From Egibacter sp. (lineage in GTDB: Bacteria; Actinomycetota; Nitriliruptoria; Euzebyales; Egibacteraceae): a stretch of DNA of 40,023 nt. Both the position numbers and the translations under genes were made by a program. Positions within the stretch are counted from its first letter, which is position 1; the number at the start of each line of letters is the position of its first letter. The stretch covers positions 1-40,023 of the forward strand of contig PWFH01000024.1 in assembly GCA_003553795.1 (NCBI GenBank). Direction: 5' to 3'. Positions 29,041-36,074 of this stretch are shown here, in pieces. The notes below the pieces were generated by a model, which worked only from the letters and a program-made list of their open reading frames with translations, searched no databases and had not been told where the DNA came from.

Positions 29041-29834
29041 CCGGCGCACCGCTGCTCGCCGTCGAGGGCCTGTCGGTGCGCTACGAGCGCACCCCGGTCG
29101 TCGACGGCGTCTCGCTGAGCGCCGACGGCGGGCAGCTCCTCGGCCTCTGCGGTCCCAACGGCTCCGGCAAGTCGACGCTGCTGCGCGCGGTCGTCGGGCT
29201 CACCCCGGCGTTCGCGGGCACCGTCCGCCTCGACGGCCGGCCGCTCTCGGAGGTCCACGAGGAGGTCTCCTACGTCCCGCAGCACGCGGCGGTCGACCCG
29301 GAGTTCCCCATCACCGTGCGCGAGGTCGTGGCCACCGGCCGCATGCCGCGCCGCCGCGGGCTGCGCTGGCTCGGCCGTGGCGACCGCGCGATCGTCGAGG
29401 AGGCCCTCGGCGAGCTCGACCTCACCGACCTCGCCGGGCGCGGGCTCGGGGAGCTCTCCGGCGGCCAGCGCCAGCGCGCCTTCCTCGCCCGCGCGCTCGC
29501 CCAGCGCGCCCGCATCCTCCTGCTCGACGAGCCCTTCGCGGCGGTCGACGCCCGGGCCGAGGACGACCTCTGGCAGCGCCTCGCCCAGGTCAGCACCACC
29601 GGCGCGCTCGTCGTCGTCGTCCACCACGACCTCGGTGCGCTCGCCGAGCGCGCCGACCGCCTCGTCCTGCTGTCCCGCCACGTCGTGGCCGACGGTCCGC
29701 CGGCCGAGGTGCTCACCTCCACGAACCTCGAGGCCGCCTACGAGCTGCCGGTCGCGCTGCGCGATCCCGGGCGCGCCGAGCGCCGGGCCGAGGCCCGCGG
29801 CGACGGGGCGCTGCGCTGGGCGATGGCGCCATGA
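29037..29834 (+). CDS. Zn/Mn ABC transporter ATP-binding protein
   Basis: 265 aa. Walker A GPNGSGKST (~39-47), Q-loop around VPQHAAVDPEFPITV, signature LSGGQRQR (~140-147), Walker B ILLLDEPFAAVDARAE and the switch His in VVVHHDLG. It powers metal uptake with its neighbours. Start and stop overlap both flanking genes by 4 nt (ATGA), so the three proteins are translationally coupled. Confidence 0.95.
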   Translation: MTGAPLLAVEGLSVRYERTPVVDGVSLSADGGQLLGLCGPNGSGKSTLLRAVVGLTPAFAGTVRLDGRPLSEVHEEVSYVPQHAAVDPEFPITVREVVATGRMPRRRGLRWLGRGDRAIVEEALGELDLTDLAGRGLGELSGGQRQRAFLARALAQRARILLLDEPFAAVDARAEDDLWQRLAQVSTTGALVVVVHHDLGALAERADRLVLLSRHVVADGPPAEVLTSTNLEAAYELPVALRDPGRAERRAEARGDGALRWAMAP

Positions 29835-30751
29835 GCGCGCTGCTCGACTGGTTCGTCGCCCCGCTCGCCACCTTCGAGTTCCTGCGCTACGCCCTCGTCG
29901 TCTCGGTGCTCGTCGGCGCGTCCTCGGCGACGCTGTCGTGCTTCCTCGTCGTGCGCCGCGCGGCGATGCTCGGCGACGCCGTCGCCCACGGGGTGCTGCC
30001 GGGGGTGGCACTCGGCTGGATCGTCGCCGGCCACGTCGGGGTCTTCTGGGGCGCGGTGGTCGTCGGCATCCTCGTCGCCGTCGGCATCAGCGCGATCGAG
30101 CGCAGCACGCGCCTGCACCTCGATACCGCGATCGGGGTGATGTTCTCCTTCGCCTTCGCCCTCGGGCTGCTGCTCGTGAGCGTGCTGCGTCCACCCGGCA
30201 TCCACCTCCAGCACGTCCTGCTCGGCAACGTGCTCGCCGCCAGCGACGGCGACCTGCGCCTCGCGGCGGTCACGTCGATCGTCGTCATCGTCGGCGTCGC
30301 CGCGACGTTCCCGCTCCTGCGCGCGTGGAGCTTCTCGCCGGAGACCGCCTCGGTCATGGGGCTGCCGACCCGGCGTCTGCACTACCTCTTCACCGCGCTG
30401 CTGTCACTGGCGATCGTCGCGTCGCTGCAGACCGTCGGGCTCATCCTCGCGGTGGCGATGCTCATCCTGCCGGGTGCGGCGGCCTACCTCTGCACGAACC
30501 GGATGTCGCGGATGATCGCGATCGCCGTGGTGATCGGCGTGGGCTCGGCGGCCCTCGGGATGTTCGCCTCCTACCACCTCAACGCCCCCTCGGGCCCGGC
30601 GATCGTCCTCGCCGCGAGCGCGGCCTTCGCCGGCTGCCTCCTCGCCGCGCCGCAGCGGGGCCTCGTCGCGTCCTGGCGTCGCCGGCGCCGCGACGACGCG
30701 CTCGACGCCGCCGACCGCGCGCGTCTCGCGGAGTCCGCGCCGACCCGCTGA
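29831..30751 (+). CDS. Zn/Mn ABC transporter permease
   Basis: 306 aa with about eight or nine membrane helices. The ABC-3 family permease motifs are present: SCFLVVRRAAMLGDAVAHGVLPGVALG near the start, LHLDTAIGVMFSFAFALG, HLQHVLLGNVLAAS, the ATPase-contact stretch TASVMGLPTRRLHYLFTALLSL, and LILAVAMLILPGAAAYL. The tail is short, Arg-rich and cytoplasmic. It is the third gene of the transporter operon; a 137-bp gap separates it from the next gene. Confidence 0.94.
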   Translation: MSALLDWFVAPLATFEFLRYALVVSVLVGASSATLSCFLVVRRAAMLGDAVAHGVLPGVALGWIVAGHVGVFWGAVVVGILVAVGISAIERSTRLHLDTAIGVMFSFAFALGLLLVSVLRPPGIHLQHVLLGNVLAASDGDLRLAAVTSIVVIVGVAATFPLLRAWSFSPETASVMGLPTRRLHYLFTALLSLAIVASLQTVGLILAVAMLILPGAAAYLCTNRMSRMIAIAVVIGVGSAALGMFASYHLNAPSGPAIVLAASAAFAGCLLAAPQRGLVASWRRRRRDDALDAADRARLAESAPTR

Positions 30752-30888
30752 GCACCGCGTCCGGGGCCTGGCCGGCGCGCCGGTGGACACGGTGGCCGGG
30801 GCCGCGCTGCGCCACGCCGGACCGTCGGCTACCGTGCGCCCGCCGCCGCGGCCGGAGGGGGACGTCGGCGCGACCCTGGAGGAGGACG

Positions 30889-31257
30889 ATGGCCGTCCCG
30901 ACGGTATGGCTCTGCCGCGGCTCGGACTGCCGCAGCCGCAAGAAGCACCCGGGTGCCGGGGAGGTCCTCGACGCGCTCGAGGCGACCTGCACCGAGCGGG
31001 GTGTGCGGCTGCGCACGACGTCCTGTCTCGACCTCTGCAAGAAGGGCCCGGTCGCCGCGGCCGGCGATGAGGCGAAGCAGCGGCGTTGGTTCCGCGACGT
31101 CGCCGACGCCGCGACCGCGGTCGCCCTCGTCGACGCCACCGCCGCCGAGCCGGGCCTCGCCTCGCTGCCGCCAGCCCTCGACGAGCGTCGCCTCGGCAAG
31201 CGCGACGGCAGCAAGCCCAAGGGCAAGGACGTCAAGCGCACCCTCGTCGACCCCTGA
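30889..31257 (+). CDS. Thioredoxin-fold [2Fe-2S] ferredoxin-like protein
   Basis: 122 aa. Cluster ligands are probably C9 and C14 (WLCRGSDCR) and C46 and C50 (SCLDLCKKGPV), the CX4C...CX3C pattern of the thioredoxin-like [2Fe-2S] family. The C-terminal ~30 residues are Lys/Arg-rich (DERRLGKRDGSKPKGKDVKR). It would be a small soluble electron carrier or iron-sulphur regulator. GGAGGAGG lies just upstream of ATG 30889. TACCGT ~55 bp upstream could be a -10. It follows the metal transporter but probably has its own promoter. Confidence 0.8.
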   Translation: MAVPTVWLCRGSDCRSRKKHPGAGEVLDALEATCTERGVRLRTTSCLDLCKKGPVAAAGDEAKQRRWFRDVADAATAVALVDATAAEPGLASLPPALDERRLGKRDGSKPKGKDVKRTLVDP

Positions 31258-31349
31258 GCAGGCCTCGCCAGCGCCCCCGCATCCTGCGACACTGCCGCCG
31301 GGACGGTGCGCGACGTCACGCGGCGCCACGACGCGGGAAGGGGTCGGCG

Positions 31350-31979
31350 ATGAACGAGGCGGTCCTCGGGGTGCTCCTGGTCGCCGTCGGCCTGCTGCTG
31401 GTCTTCCGCGGCTACGCCGCGCTGCGGGCGGTCATCGCCGCCTGGGCCGCGCTCGTCGGCTTCTTCGTCGGCTCAGGGGCCACGAGCCTCGTCACCGGCG
31501 GGGCCTACCTCGGCAGCGCGGGGCCGTGGGTCGTCGGCGTGCTCGTCGCCGTGATCTTCGGCGTCGCCGCCTACGCCTTCTACGCCCTATCGGTGGCCAT
31601 CGGGATGGGCTCGATCGGCTTCGCGCTCGGCACGACGGGGATGGCCGCCCTCGGGGTGCGCTGGTCCTGGCTCATCGTCCTCGCGGGCCTCGCGATCGGC
31701 CTGCTGCTCGCGATCCTCGCGATCGCCGGCGAGCTGCCGATGATCATCCTCGTCGTGCTCGGGGCCTTCGCGGGCGCGAGCGCCGCGGTGGCCGGCGTGC
31801 TGCTGCTGCTCGGCATGCTCGCCACCGGCGATCTCACGACGCCGCAGACCACGACGGCGCTCGATCTCGGCTGGCCCTGGACGCTGCTCTACGTCGGCAT
31901 CGCCGCCGCCGGGATCATCACCCAGCTGCGCACCCCGGGCGCGCGCCGCGGCACGCTGCGGAGCGCGTGGTCGGGCTGA
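31350..31979 (+). CDS. TMEM198/DUF4203-like multipass membrane protein
   Basis: 209 aa, almost wholly hydrophobic with about seven helices separated by very short loops: LLVAVGLLLVFRGYAALRAVIAAWAALVGFFVG resembles the start of DUF4203/TMEM198-type proteins, and internal Gly-rich repeats (FALGTTGMAALG, LGAFAGASAAVAG) continue this. No catalytic or ligand-binding residues stand out. Function is unknown. GAAGGGG precedes ATG 31350. It converges on the GreA-like gene with a terminator hairpin between. Confidence 0.68.
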   Translation: MNEAVLGVLLVAVGLLLVFRGYAALRAVIAAWAALVGFFVGSGATSLVTGGAYLGSAGPWVVGVLVAVIFGVAAYAFYALSVAIGMGSIGFALGTTGMAALGVRWSWLIVLAGLAIGLLLAILAIAGELPMIILVVLGAFAGASAAVAGVLLLLGMLATGDLTTPQTTTALDLGWPWTLLYVGIAAAGIITQLRTPGARRGTLRSAWSG

Positions 31980-32002
31980 GCGTCGCCCGGCGGGGGCGGC
32001 GA

Positions 32003-32022
32003 GCGCCCGTCGGCGCGGGCGC
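32003..32022. terminator. Hairpin between convergent genes
   Basis: GCGCCCG-TCGGCG-CGGGCGC, a perfect 7-bp stem with a 6-nt loop, between the membrane-protein stop (31979) and the GreA-like stop (32031). No T-tract. Confidence 0.5.
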
Positions 32023-32030
32023 GCCGGCGG

Positions 32031-32498
32031 TCAGGCCTCGTCGATGCGGGTGCGCTCGAGGATCGTGCACGCGTAGACGCCGCCGGGCGTCTCGACGGTG
32101 ACCCGGTCGCCAGGCCGGTGGCCGAGGACGGCCTTGGCCAGCGGCGCCTCGCTCGAGGTGCGGTGCTCGTCCATGCTCGCCTCGAGTGGGTGGACGATGA
32201 GCAGGGCCTCCCGCGAGCCGTCCGGCAGCTCGACGACGACCTCGTCGCCGATCTCGACGATCGTGGGGTCGTCACGCACCTCCCGCGGGGCGACGGCCTC
32301 GGCGAGCAGCCGGCTGAGCTCGTCGACCTGTGCGGAGAGCTTCCAGCCCTCGCGCAGCAGCTCCTCGCTGCGCTCGATGCCGAGGGCGCGCTCGACACGC
32401 AGGAGGCGCCCGGTGGCGCGATCGAGGCGCGCCTGCAGCCACGCCCGACCGTCCTCGGTGAGGACCGGCGGTGTCGTCGTGCGCGTGCTCGTGACCAT
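32031..32498 (-). CDS. GreA/GreB-like transcription factor, atypical N-terminus
   Basis: 155 aa from ATG 32498 (GGGGG 5 nt upstream); ATG 32513 lacks a ribosome site. The C-terminal FKBP-like domain is typical of GreA: VEIGDEVVVELPDGSREALLIVHPLEA, then SSEAPLAKAVLGHRPGDRVTVETPGG. The N-terminal helical hairpin (~15-70) is present, but the GreA tip (GDLSENAEY-like, with two acidic residues that coordinate Mg in the polymerase channel) is replaced by GIERSEELLREGWKL. It may bind the secondary channel without stimulating RNA cleavage, like Gfh1 or Rnk. A 14-bp palindrome sits in its promoter. Confidence 0.83.
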   Translation of the reverse strand: MVTSTRTTTPPVLTEDGRAWLQARLDRATGRLLRVERALGIERSEELLREGWKLSAQVDELSRLLAEAVAPREVRDDPTIVEIGDEVVVELPDGSREALLIVHPLEASMDEHRTSSEAPLAKAVLGHRPGDRVTVETPGGVYACTILERTRIDEA

Positions 32499-32533
32499 GA
32501 GGACCCCCTGCATCGATGATGAAGCAGAGGTTT

Positions 32534-32556
32534 ATGGTACCCACTTCACGTGAAGT
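32534..32556 (-). promoter_or_regulatory. Promoter of the GreA-like gene with a 14-bp palindrome
   Basis: ACTTCACGTGAAGT (32543-32556) is a perfect palindrome. On the minus strand TACCAT (32534-32539) is a plausible -10, placing the palindrome in the spacer where a repressor would block. Transcription would start near 32527. No -35 is recognisable, so an activator is also possible. Confidence 0.5.
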
Positions 32557-32585
32557 TTTGTGGGCCGTACGACCTGGCGCCTGGG

Positions 32586-33773
32586 CTACCGGACAGGGAA
32601 CGTCCAGAGCACCTCGACCGGCTGGCCGCTGGGGTTGGCCCAGCCGCTGATGACGGCGTCGGCCGAGACGAGGGCGTCACCCTCGTGCAGCGTCTCGCTG
32701 CGGCCGTCGATCGTGACGTCGAGGACGCCGCGCACGACGGCGGCGACCTCGGGGCGCTTGACGGCGAACGGCGGCCGGTCGCCGGAGGCGCCCGGGGCGA
32801 CCTCGACGAGCCAGACCTCACCGGCGAGCGGGTCGGTGGCGACGCGCTCGGCGGTGAGGCCGTCCTGCAGGGCCTTGCGCTCCCGGCCGCTGCGCCGCGC
32901 GATCGCGTAGCCGGCCTCGGCCTGCTCGTTCGGGCCGAAGGGCACGCCGAGGACCTCCCAGAGGCGCATGAGCGTGTCCCCGGAGGGTCCGCGCACCCCG
33001 CGCTCGACCTGGGACAGCGCCGAGGGGGTGATGCCGACCCGGCGGGCGACCTCGGCCTGGGCGAGGCCGAGGGACAGGCGCTGGTCGCGGATGACCGTGC
33101 CGAGCCGCTCGCGGGTGCTGCGCGGCCCGTCGGTGGCGACGAGGTCGCCGTCGGCGACGACCGCCGCGACGGTGCGGCCGACGACGTCGGGTGCGCGCCC
33201 GGCGGCCTCGCGCACCGTGAGCGAGAGCCCCTCGCCCTCGCCGGTGATCTCGACGACGACCTGGGTGATCTCGCCGAGTCGGCGCAGGAACGTCGGCCGG
33301 TGCGCGTCGGCCTCGACCGGCCACAGCGCGAGGCTGCGCCGACGGTAGAGCCGGGGGCAGGCGGTGAGGAAGAGCTCGAGCGCGGCGTCGGCGCCCCAGG
33401 TCTCCTGCACCGCGGTGAGGCGGTCGAAGACGAACGCCGCGCCGGAGCCGACGCGCTCGTCGAGGGCCTCGAGGGAGGCCAGCGCCTGGGCGAAGGTCGC
33501 CGCGGGGTCGAGGGCGTCGGGCAGCGCCGAGGCCTCGCCGGTGCGCACCGGCGACCAGTCGAGGACGGTCACGCCCTCCGCGGGCTCACCCGCCCAGGCC
33601 TCGGCGAGGTTGACGACGACGACGGGCACCCGCGGGCGCGCCGCGGCGATGAAGCGCTCGGTGAGCAGGTCGAGGGGGGCGGCGGCGTCGCCCTGCACGA
33701 CGAGGTTGTCCCCGACGTGGACGCCCTCGATGAGACCGTCGATGAGCGCGGTGCCGCTCGTCTCGTGCTCCAC
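32586..33773 (-). CDS. Regulator: degenerate RecA/KaiC-like domain + XRE HTH + cupin
   Basis: 395 aa from GTG 33773 (GGGGGG 5 nt upstream). Residues ~5-200 look like a RecA/KaiC/Rad55-type fold: GLIEGVHVGDNLVVQGD, where Walker A should be but GKT/S is missing, a Walker-B-like strand GAAFVFDRLTAV, and the late strands TQVVVEITGEGEGLSLTV. Residues ~225-285 are an XRE helix-turn-helix (LSLGLAQAEVARRVGITPSALSQVERG). The C-terminal ~90 residues form a cupin (VWLVEVAPGAS ... LHEGDALVSADAVISGWANPSG). HTH plus cupin is a common metabolite-sensing regulator; the ATPase-like front is not. It lies between the GreA-like and dehydrogenase genes, all on one strand. Confidence 0.82.
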   Translation of the reverse strand: MEHETSGTALIDGLIEGVHVGDNLVVQGDAAAPLDLLTERFIAAARPRVPVVVVNLAEAWAGEPAEGVTVLDWSPVRTGEASALPDALDPAATFAQALASLEALDERVGSGAAFVFDRLTAVQETWGADAALELFLTACPRLYRRRSLALWPVEADAHRPTFLRRLGEITQVVVEITGEGEGLSLTVREAAGRAPDVVGRTVAAVVADGDLVATDGPRSTRERLGTVIRDQRLSLGLAQAEVARRVGITPSALSQVERGVRGPSGDTLMRLWEVLGVPFGPNEQAEAGYAIARRSGRERKALQDGLTAERVATDPLAGEVWLVEVAPGASGDRPPFAVKRPEVAAVVRGVLDVTIDGRSETLHEGDALVSADAVISGWANPSGQPVEVLWTFPVR

Positions 33774-33806
33774 CTCGGCCCCCCTGTCCGGCGCCCTGTC
33801 GGCCAC

Positions 33807-33812
33807 ACGGTA
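33807..33812 (-). promoter_or_regulatory. -10 hexamer for the XRE-cupin regulator
   Basis: TACCGT on the minus strand; a start near 33800 gives a ~27-nt leader with the GGGGGG ribosome site. No good -35. Confidence 0.32.
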
Positions 33813-33874
33813 CTGCGCGCCACGCCAAGGCTCCGAGCCGCCGACGGCGGGCACCCGGGCGGGGGGACCGGGGA

Positions 33875-33907
33875 CCGACCGGGCAGGCGGGGGGTCTGCC
33901 CGGTCGG
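33875..33907 (-). terminator. Strong hairpin downstream of the Glu/Leu dehydrogenase gene
   Basis: CCGACCGGGCAG and CTGCCCGGTCGG form a perfect 12-bp stem with a 9-nt loop, 40 nt after the dehydrogenase stop codon. It separates that gene from the XRE-cupin regulator. Confidence 0.65.
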
Positions 33908-33947
33908 GGCAGGGCGGCCGGAGCCACCGCTGCCTCCCACGGACCGC

Positions 33948-35204
33948 CTAGGAGACGAGCGCGCTCGTGCGCGCGTGCGCTCGCGCCCCGACGGCCTCGG
34001 CGATGCGCTGGACGCCGAGCACCGTCGCGGCGGTGCGCAGCGGCAGGCCGCGCTGCTCGGCGGCCTGCCAGAGGTCCTCGAGCGCGCCGCACATGCGCTG
34101 CTCGAGTTGGCGGGAGACCTCCGCGGCGCTCCAGCGCTCGCCGTGGAGGTTCTGCTGCCACTCGAAGCAGGAGACCGTGACGCCCCCGGCGCTGGCGAGC
34201 ACGTCGGGCACGACGGCGATCCCGCGGTCGGAGAGCACGACGTCGGCCTCGGCGGTGCAGGGGCCGTTGGCGGCCTCGGCGACGAGACGCGCCTGCACGG
34301 TCTCGGCAGCCTCGGCGTCGATCGCGCCCTCGAGCGCGGCGGGCACGAGGATGTCGCAGTCGAGCCCGAGCAGCCCCTCGGGGGTCACGACCTCGCCGGG
34401 GTGGGCCGTCACCGAGCCGTGCTCGGCCTTCGTCCTGGCCACCGCGTTGACGTCGAGCCCCGCGGGGTCGTGGACGCCACCGCGGCTGTCGGAGACCCCG
34501 ACGACGCGCATCCCGTCGGCGGCGAGCATGCGCGCGAGGTTGGCACCGGCGTTGCCGAAGCCCTGCACGACGACGCGTGCGTCGCTCGGCAGGCCCATGC
34601 GCCGGGCGCTCGCGAGGATCACGGTGCGGCAGCCCGCCGCGGTGGCGGTGTCGCGGCCGAGCGAGCCGCCCGCGGCGATCGACTTGCCGGTGACCACCGC
34701 CGGCGACGGCGCGCCGACGACCCGGGAGTACTCGTCGGCCATCCAGTCCATGTGCCGCTGACCGGTGTTGACGTCGGGCGCGGGCACGTCGATGTGGGGA
34801 CCGATCGTCCCGGCGATCGCCCGGGTGTAGCTGCGGGTGAGCGACTCGAGCTCGGTCTCGCTGAGCTGCTTGGGGTCGACGGTGACGCCGCCCTTGCCTC
34901 CGCCCAGGGGCAGGTCGACGACGGCGGTCTTCACGCTCATGAGCGTCGCGAGCCCGGCGACCTCCTCGCCGGTGACGCCGGGGTGGAAGCGCGTGCCGCC
35001 CTTGGCCGGGCCCCGCGCCGTCGAGTGGGCGACGCGGTAGCCGGGCACGACACGGATCTCCCCGTCGTCGCCGAGGTAGGGGATCTGCACGGCGATGGAG
35101 CGCTCGGGCTGGTGGAGGAGGGCCCGCACCCAGCCATCGAGATCGAGTTCGTCCGCTGCCGCGTCGATCGTGGCCAGAGCGAGCCGGTGCAGGTCGATGG
35201 TCAC
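33948..35204 (-). CDS. Glu/Leu/Phe/Val dehydrogenase
   Basis: 418 aa; NAD(P)-dependent oxidative deamination of an amino acid, most likely glutamate. The active-site lysines are visible: K68 in GPAKGGTRFHP, K92 in LMSVKTAVVDLPLG and K104 in GGGKGGV. The Asp of DVPAPDVNTG and GKSIAAGGSLGRDTATAAG also match. The Rossmann domain has VVVQGFGNAGANLAR (~210-224) and GVSDSRGGVHDP. Length and motifs fit the hexameric ~420-aa GDH class. GTG 35204 has GGGAGG 5 nt upstream. The leader is ~100 nt long and contains an 11-bp inverted repeat. Glutamate and leucine specificity cannot be told apart with certainty. Confidence 0.92.
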   Translation of the reverse strand: MTIDLHRLALATIDAAADELDLDGWVRALLHQPERSIAVQIPYLGDDGEIRVVPGYRVAHSTARGPAKGGTRFHPGVTGEEVAGLATLMSVKTAVVDLPLGGGKGGVTVDPKQLSETELESLTRSYTRAIAGTIGPHIDVPAPDVNTGQRHMDWMADEYSRVVGAPSPAVVTGKSIAAGGSLGRDTATAAGCRTVILASARRMGLPSDARVVVQGFGNAGANLARMLAADGMRVVGVSDSRGGVHDPAGLDVNAVARTKAEHGSVTAHPGEVVTPEGLLGLDCDILVPAALEGAIDAEAAETVQARLVAEAANGPCTAEADVVLSDRGIAVVPDVLASAGGVTVSCFEWQQNLHGERWSAAEVSRQLEQRMCGALEDLWQAAEQRGLPLRTAATVLGVQRIAEAVGARAHARTSALVS

Positions 35205-35234
35205 GGGGGCCTCCCGAGGATCACAGGGATCGGG

Positions 35235-35282
35235 GCCCCGCATGGCAGCGCGACGACGTCATCGGCCGGCCCCATGCGGGGC
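35235..35282 (-). promoter_or_regulatory. Inverted repeat in the 5' leader of the dehydrogenase gene
   Basis: GCCCCGCATGG (35235-35245) pairs perfectly with CCATGCGGGGC (35272-35282) around 26 nt. It lies 31-78 nt upstream of the start codon and within the expected transcript, so it may be an mRNA hairpin or an operator. Confidence 0.5.
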
Positions 35283-35309
35283 AGGTCGACGCGCCGTTGC
35301 GTCACGAGG

Positions 35310-35315
35310 AGCATA
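35310..35315 (-). promoter_or_regulatory. -10 hexamer for the dehydrogenase gene
   Basis: TATGCT on the minus strand in a locally AT-richer patch (35310-35340). It would start transcription near 35303. The -35 region overlaps the 3' end of the TetR gene and is not recognisable. Confidence 0.38.
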
Positions 35316-35331
35316 GCAGTGAACTCTTGCT

Positions 35332-35976
35332 TTATGCACCCTCGTCTTGCGTGCCGCTGCCGCCCCTGGCGCGCTGGCGCCCGTCGGTGTCGTGCCCCGC
35401 AGGAGCGCGCGCCGCACGGTCGACCGCCGCGCCGAGGCGCTCGGCGATGCCCTCGCGGGCGGCGTCGAGGCACTCGGCACCGAGCCCGACGCCGGCCTGG
35501 ACGAGGCCGCCCTCGGCGAGCAGGGCGCACTCCTCGGCGAGGGCGCCGGGGTCGGCGACACCGAGCTCGGCGAGCAGCGCCGCCCAGCGGTCGACGACCC
35601 AGCGCTTGTGCGCGGCGATGACGCCGCGGCCGGGGTGGTCCTCGGCGAGTTCCGCGCCGGCGTTGACGAAGGCGCAGCCGTGGAACCCGGGCTCCTCGGC
35701 CGCGGCGCGGTAGAGGTCGGCCGGGGCGAGCGCCCGCTGCCAGGGGTCGCGTCGACCCGCGAGCTCGGCCTCGAGACGCTCGCGGAAGGCGGCGTCCCGC
35801 TCGCTGAGGTAGGCGACGACGAGGTCGTCCTTCGAGGGGAAGTGACGGTAGAGCGTCATCTTCGCCACCCCGGCGTCGTCGACGATGGCGTCGACGCCGG
35901 TGGCGGTGATGCCCTCGCGGAAGAAGCGCGCGCTCGCCGCCTCGAGGACGTCGGACCGACGTGACGGTCGTGGCAT
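35332..35976 (-). CDS. TetR-family repressor (LmrA/YxaF-like)
   Basis: 214 aa. The N-terminal TetR helix-turn-helix is at ~8-55 (VLEAASARFFREGITATGVDAIVDDAGVAKMTLYRHFPSKDDL). The ligand domain has EEPGFHGCAFVNAGAELAED, typical of the LmrA/YxaF-like group. The last ~25 residues are a disordered polar tail. GGGAG lies 6 nt before ATG 35976. It is divergent from the MFS gene, and the gap contains TGACTGGTCT, close to the AGACYRGTCT core known for LmrA/YxaF repressors. It therefore probably represses both itself and the transporter. Confidence 0.9.
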   Translation of the reverse strand: MPRPSRRSDVLEAASARFFREGITATGVDAIVDDAGVAKMTLYRHFPSKDDLVVAYLSERDAAFRERLEAELAGRRDPWQRALAPADLYRAAAEEPGFHGCAFVNAGAELAEDHPGRGVIAAHKRWVVDRWAALLAELGVADPGALAEECALLAEGGLVQAGVGLGAECLDAAREGIAERLGAAVDRAARAPAGHDTDGRQRARGGSGTQDEGA

Positions 35977-36020
35977 CGCACGCTCCCTTCTGGCCGGGTG
36001 TGGTGGCCCGAACCACAGGA

Positions 36021-36037
36021 TATAACGTGACTGGTCT
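36021..36037 (+). promoter_or_regulatory. TetR operator and -10 in the TetR/MFS divergent promoter
   Basis: TATAAC (36021-36026) is an unusually AT-rich -10 for the MFS gene. TGACTGGTCT follows directly (36028-36037) and matches the LmrA/YxaF operator core AGACYRGTCT at 9 of 10 positions. The overlap of -10 and operator fits repression. Confidence 0.55.
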
Positions 36038-36074
36038 GTCTCACCAGGAGATACCCGTCGGGGAGGCCCACCCC

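Noticed and set aside
32550-35621. A 1023-codon plus-strand open frame opposite the XRE-cupin regulator and the dehydrogenase
   Set aside because: Long antisense open frames are common at this GC content. The other strand encodes two clear proteins with good ribosome sites, and this frame shows no recognisable domain.
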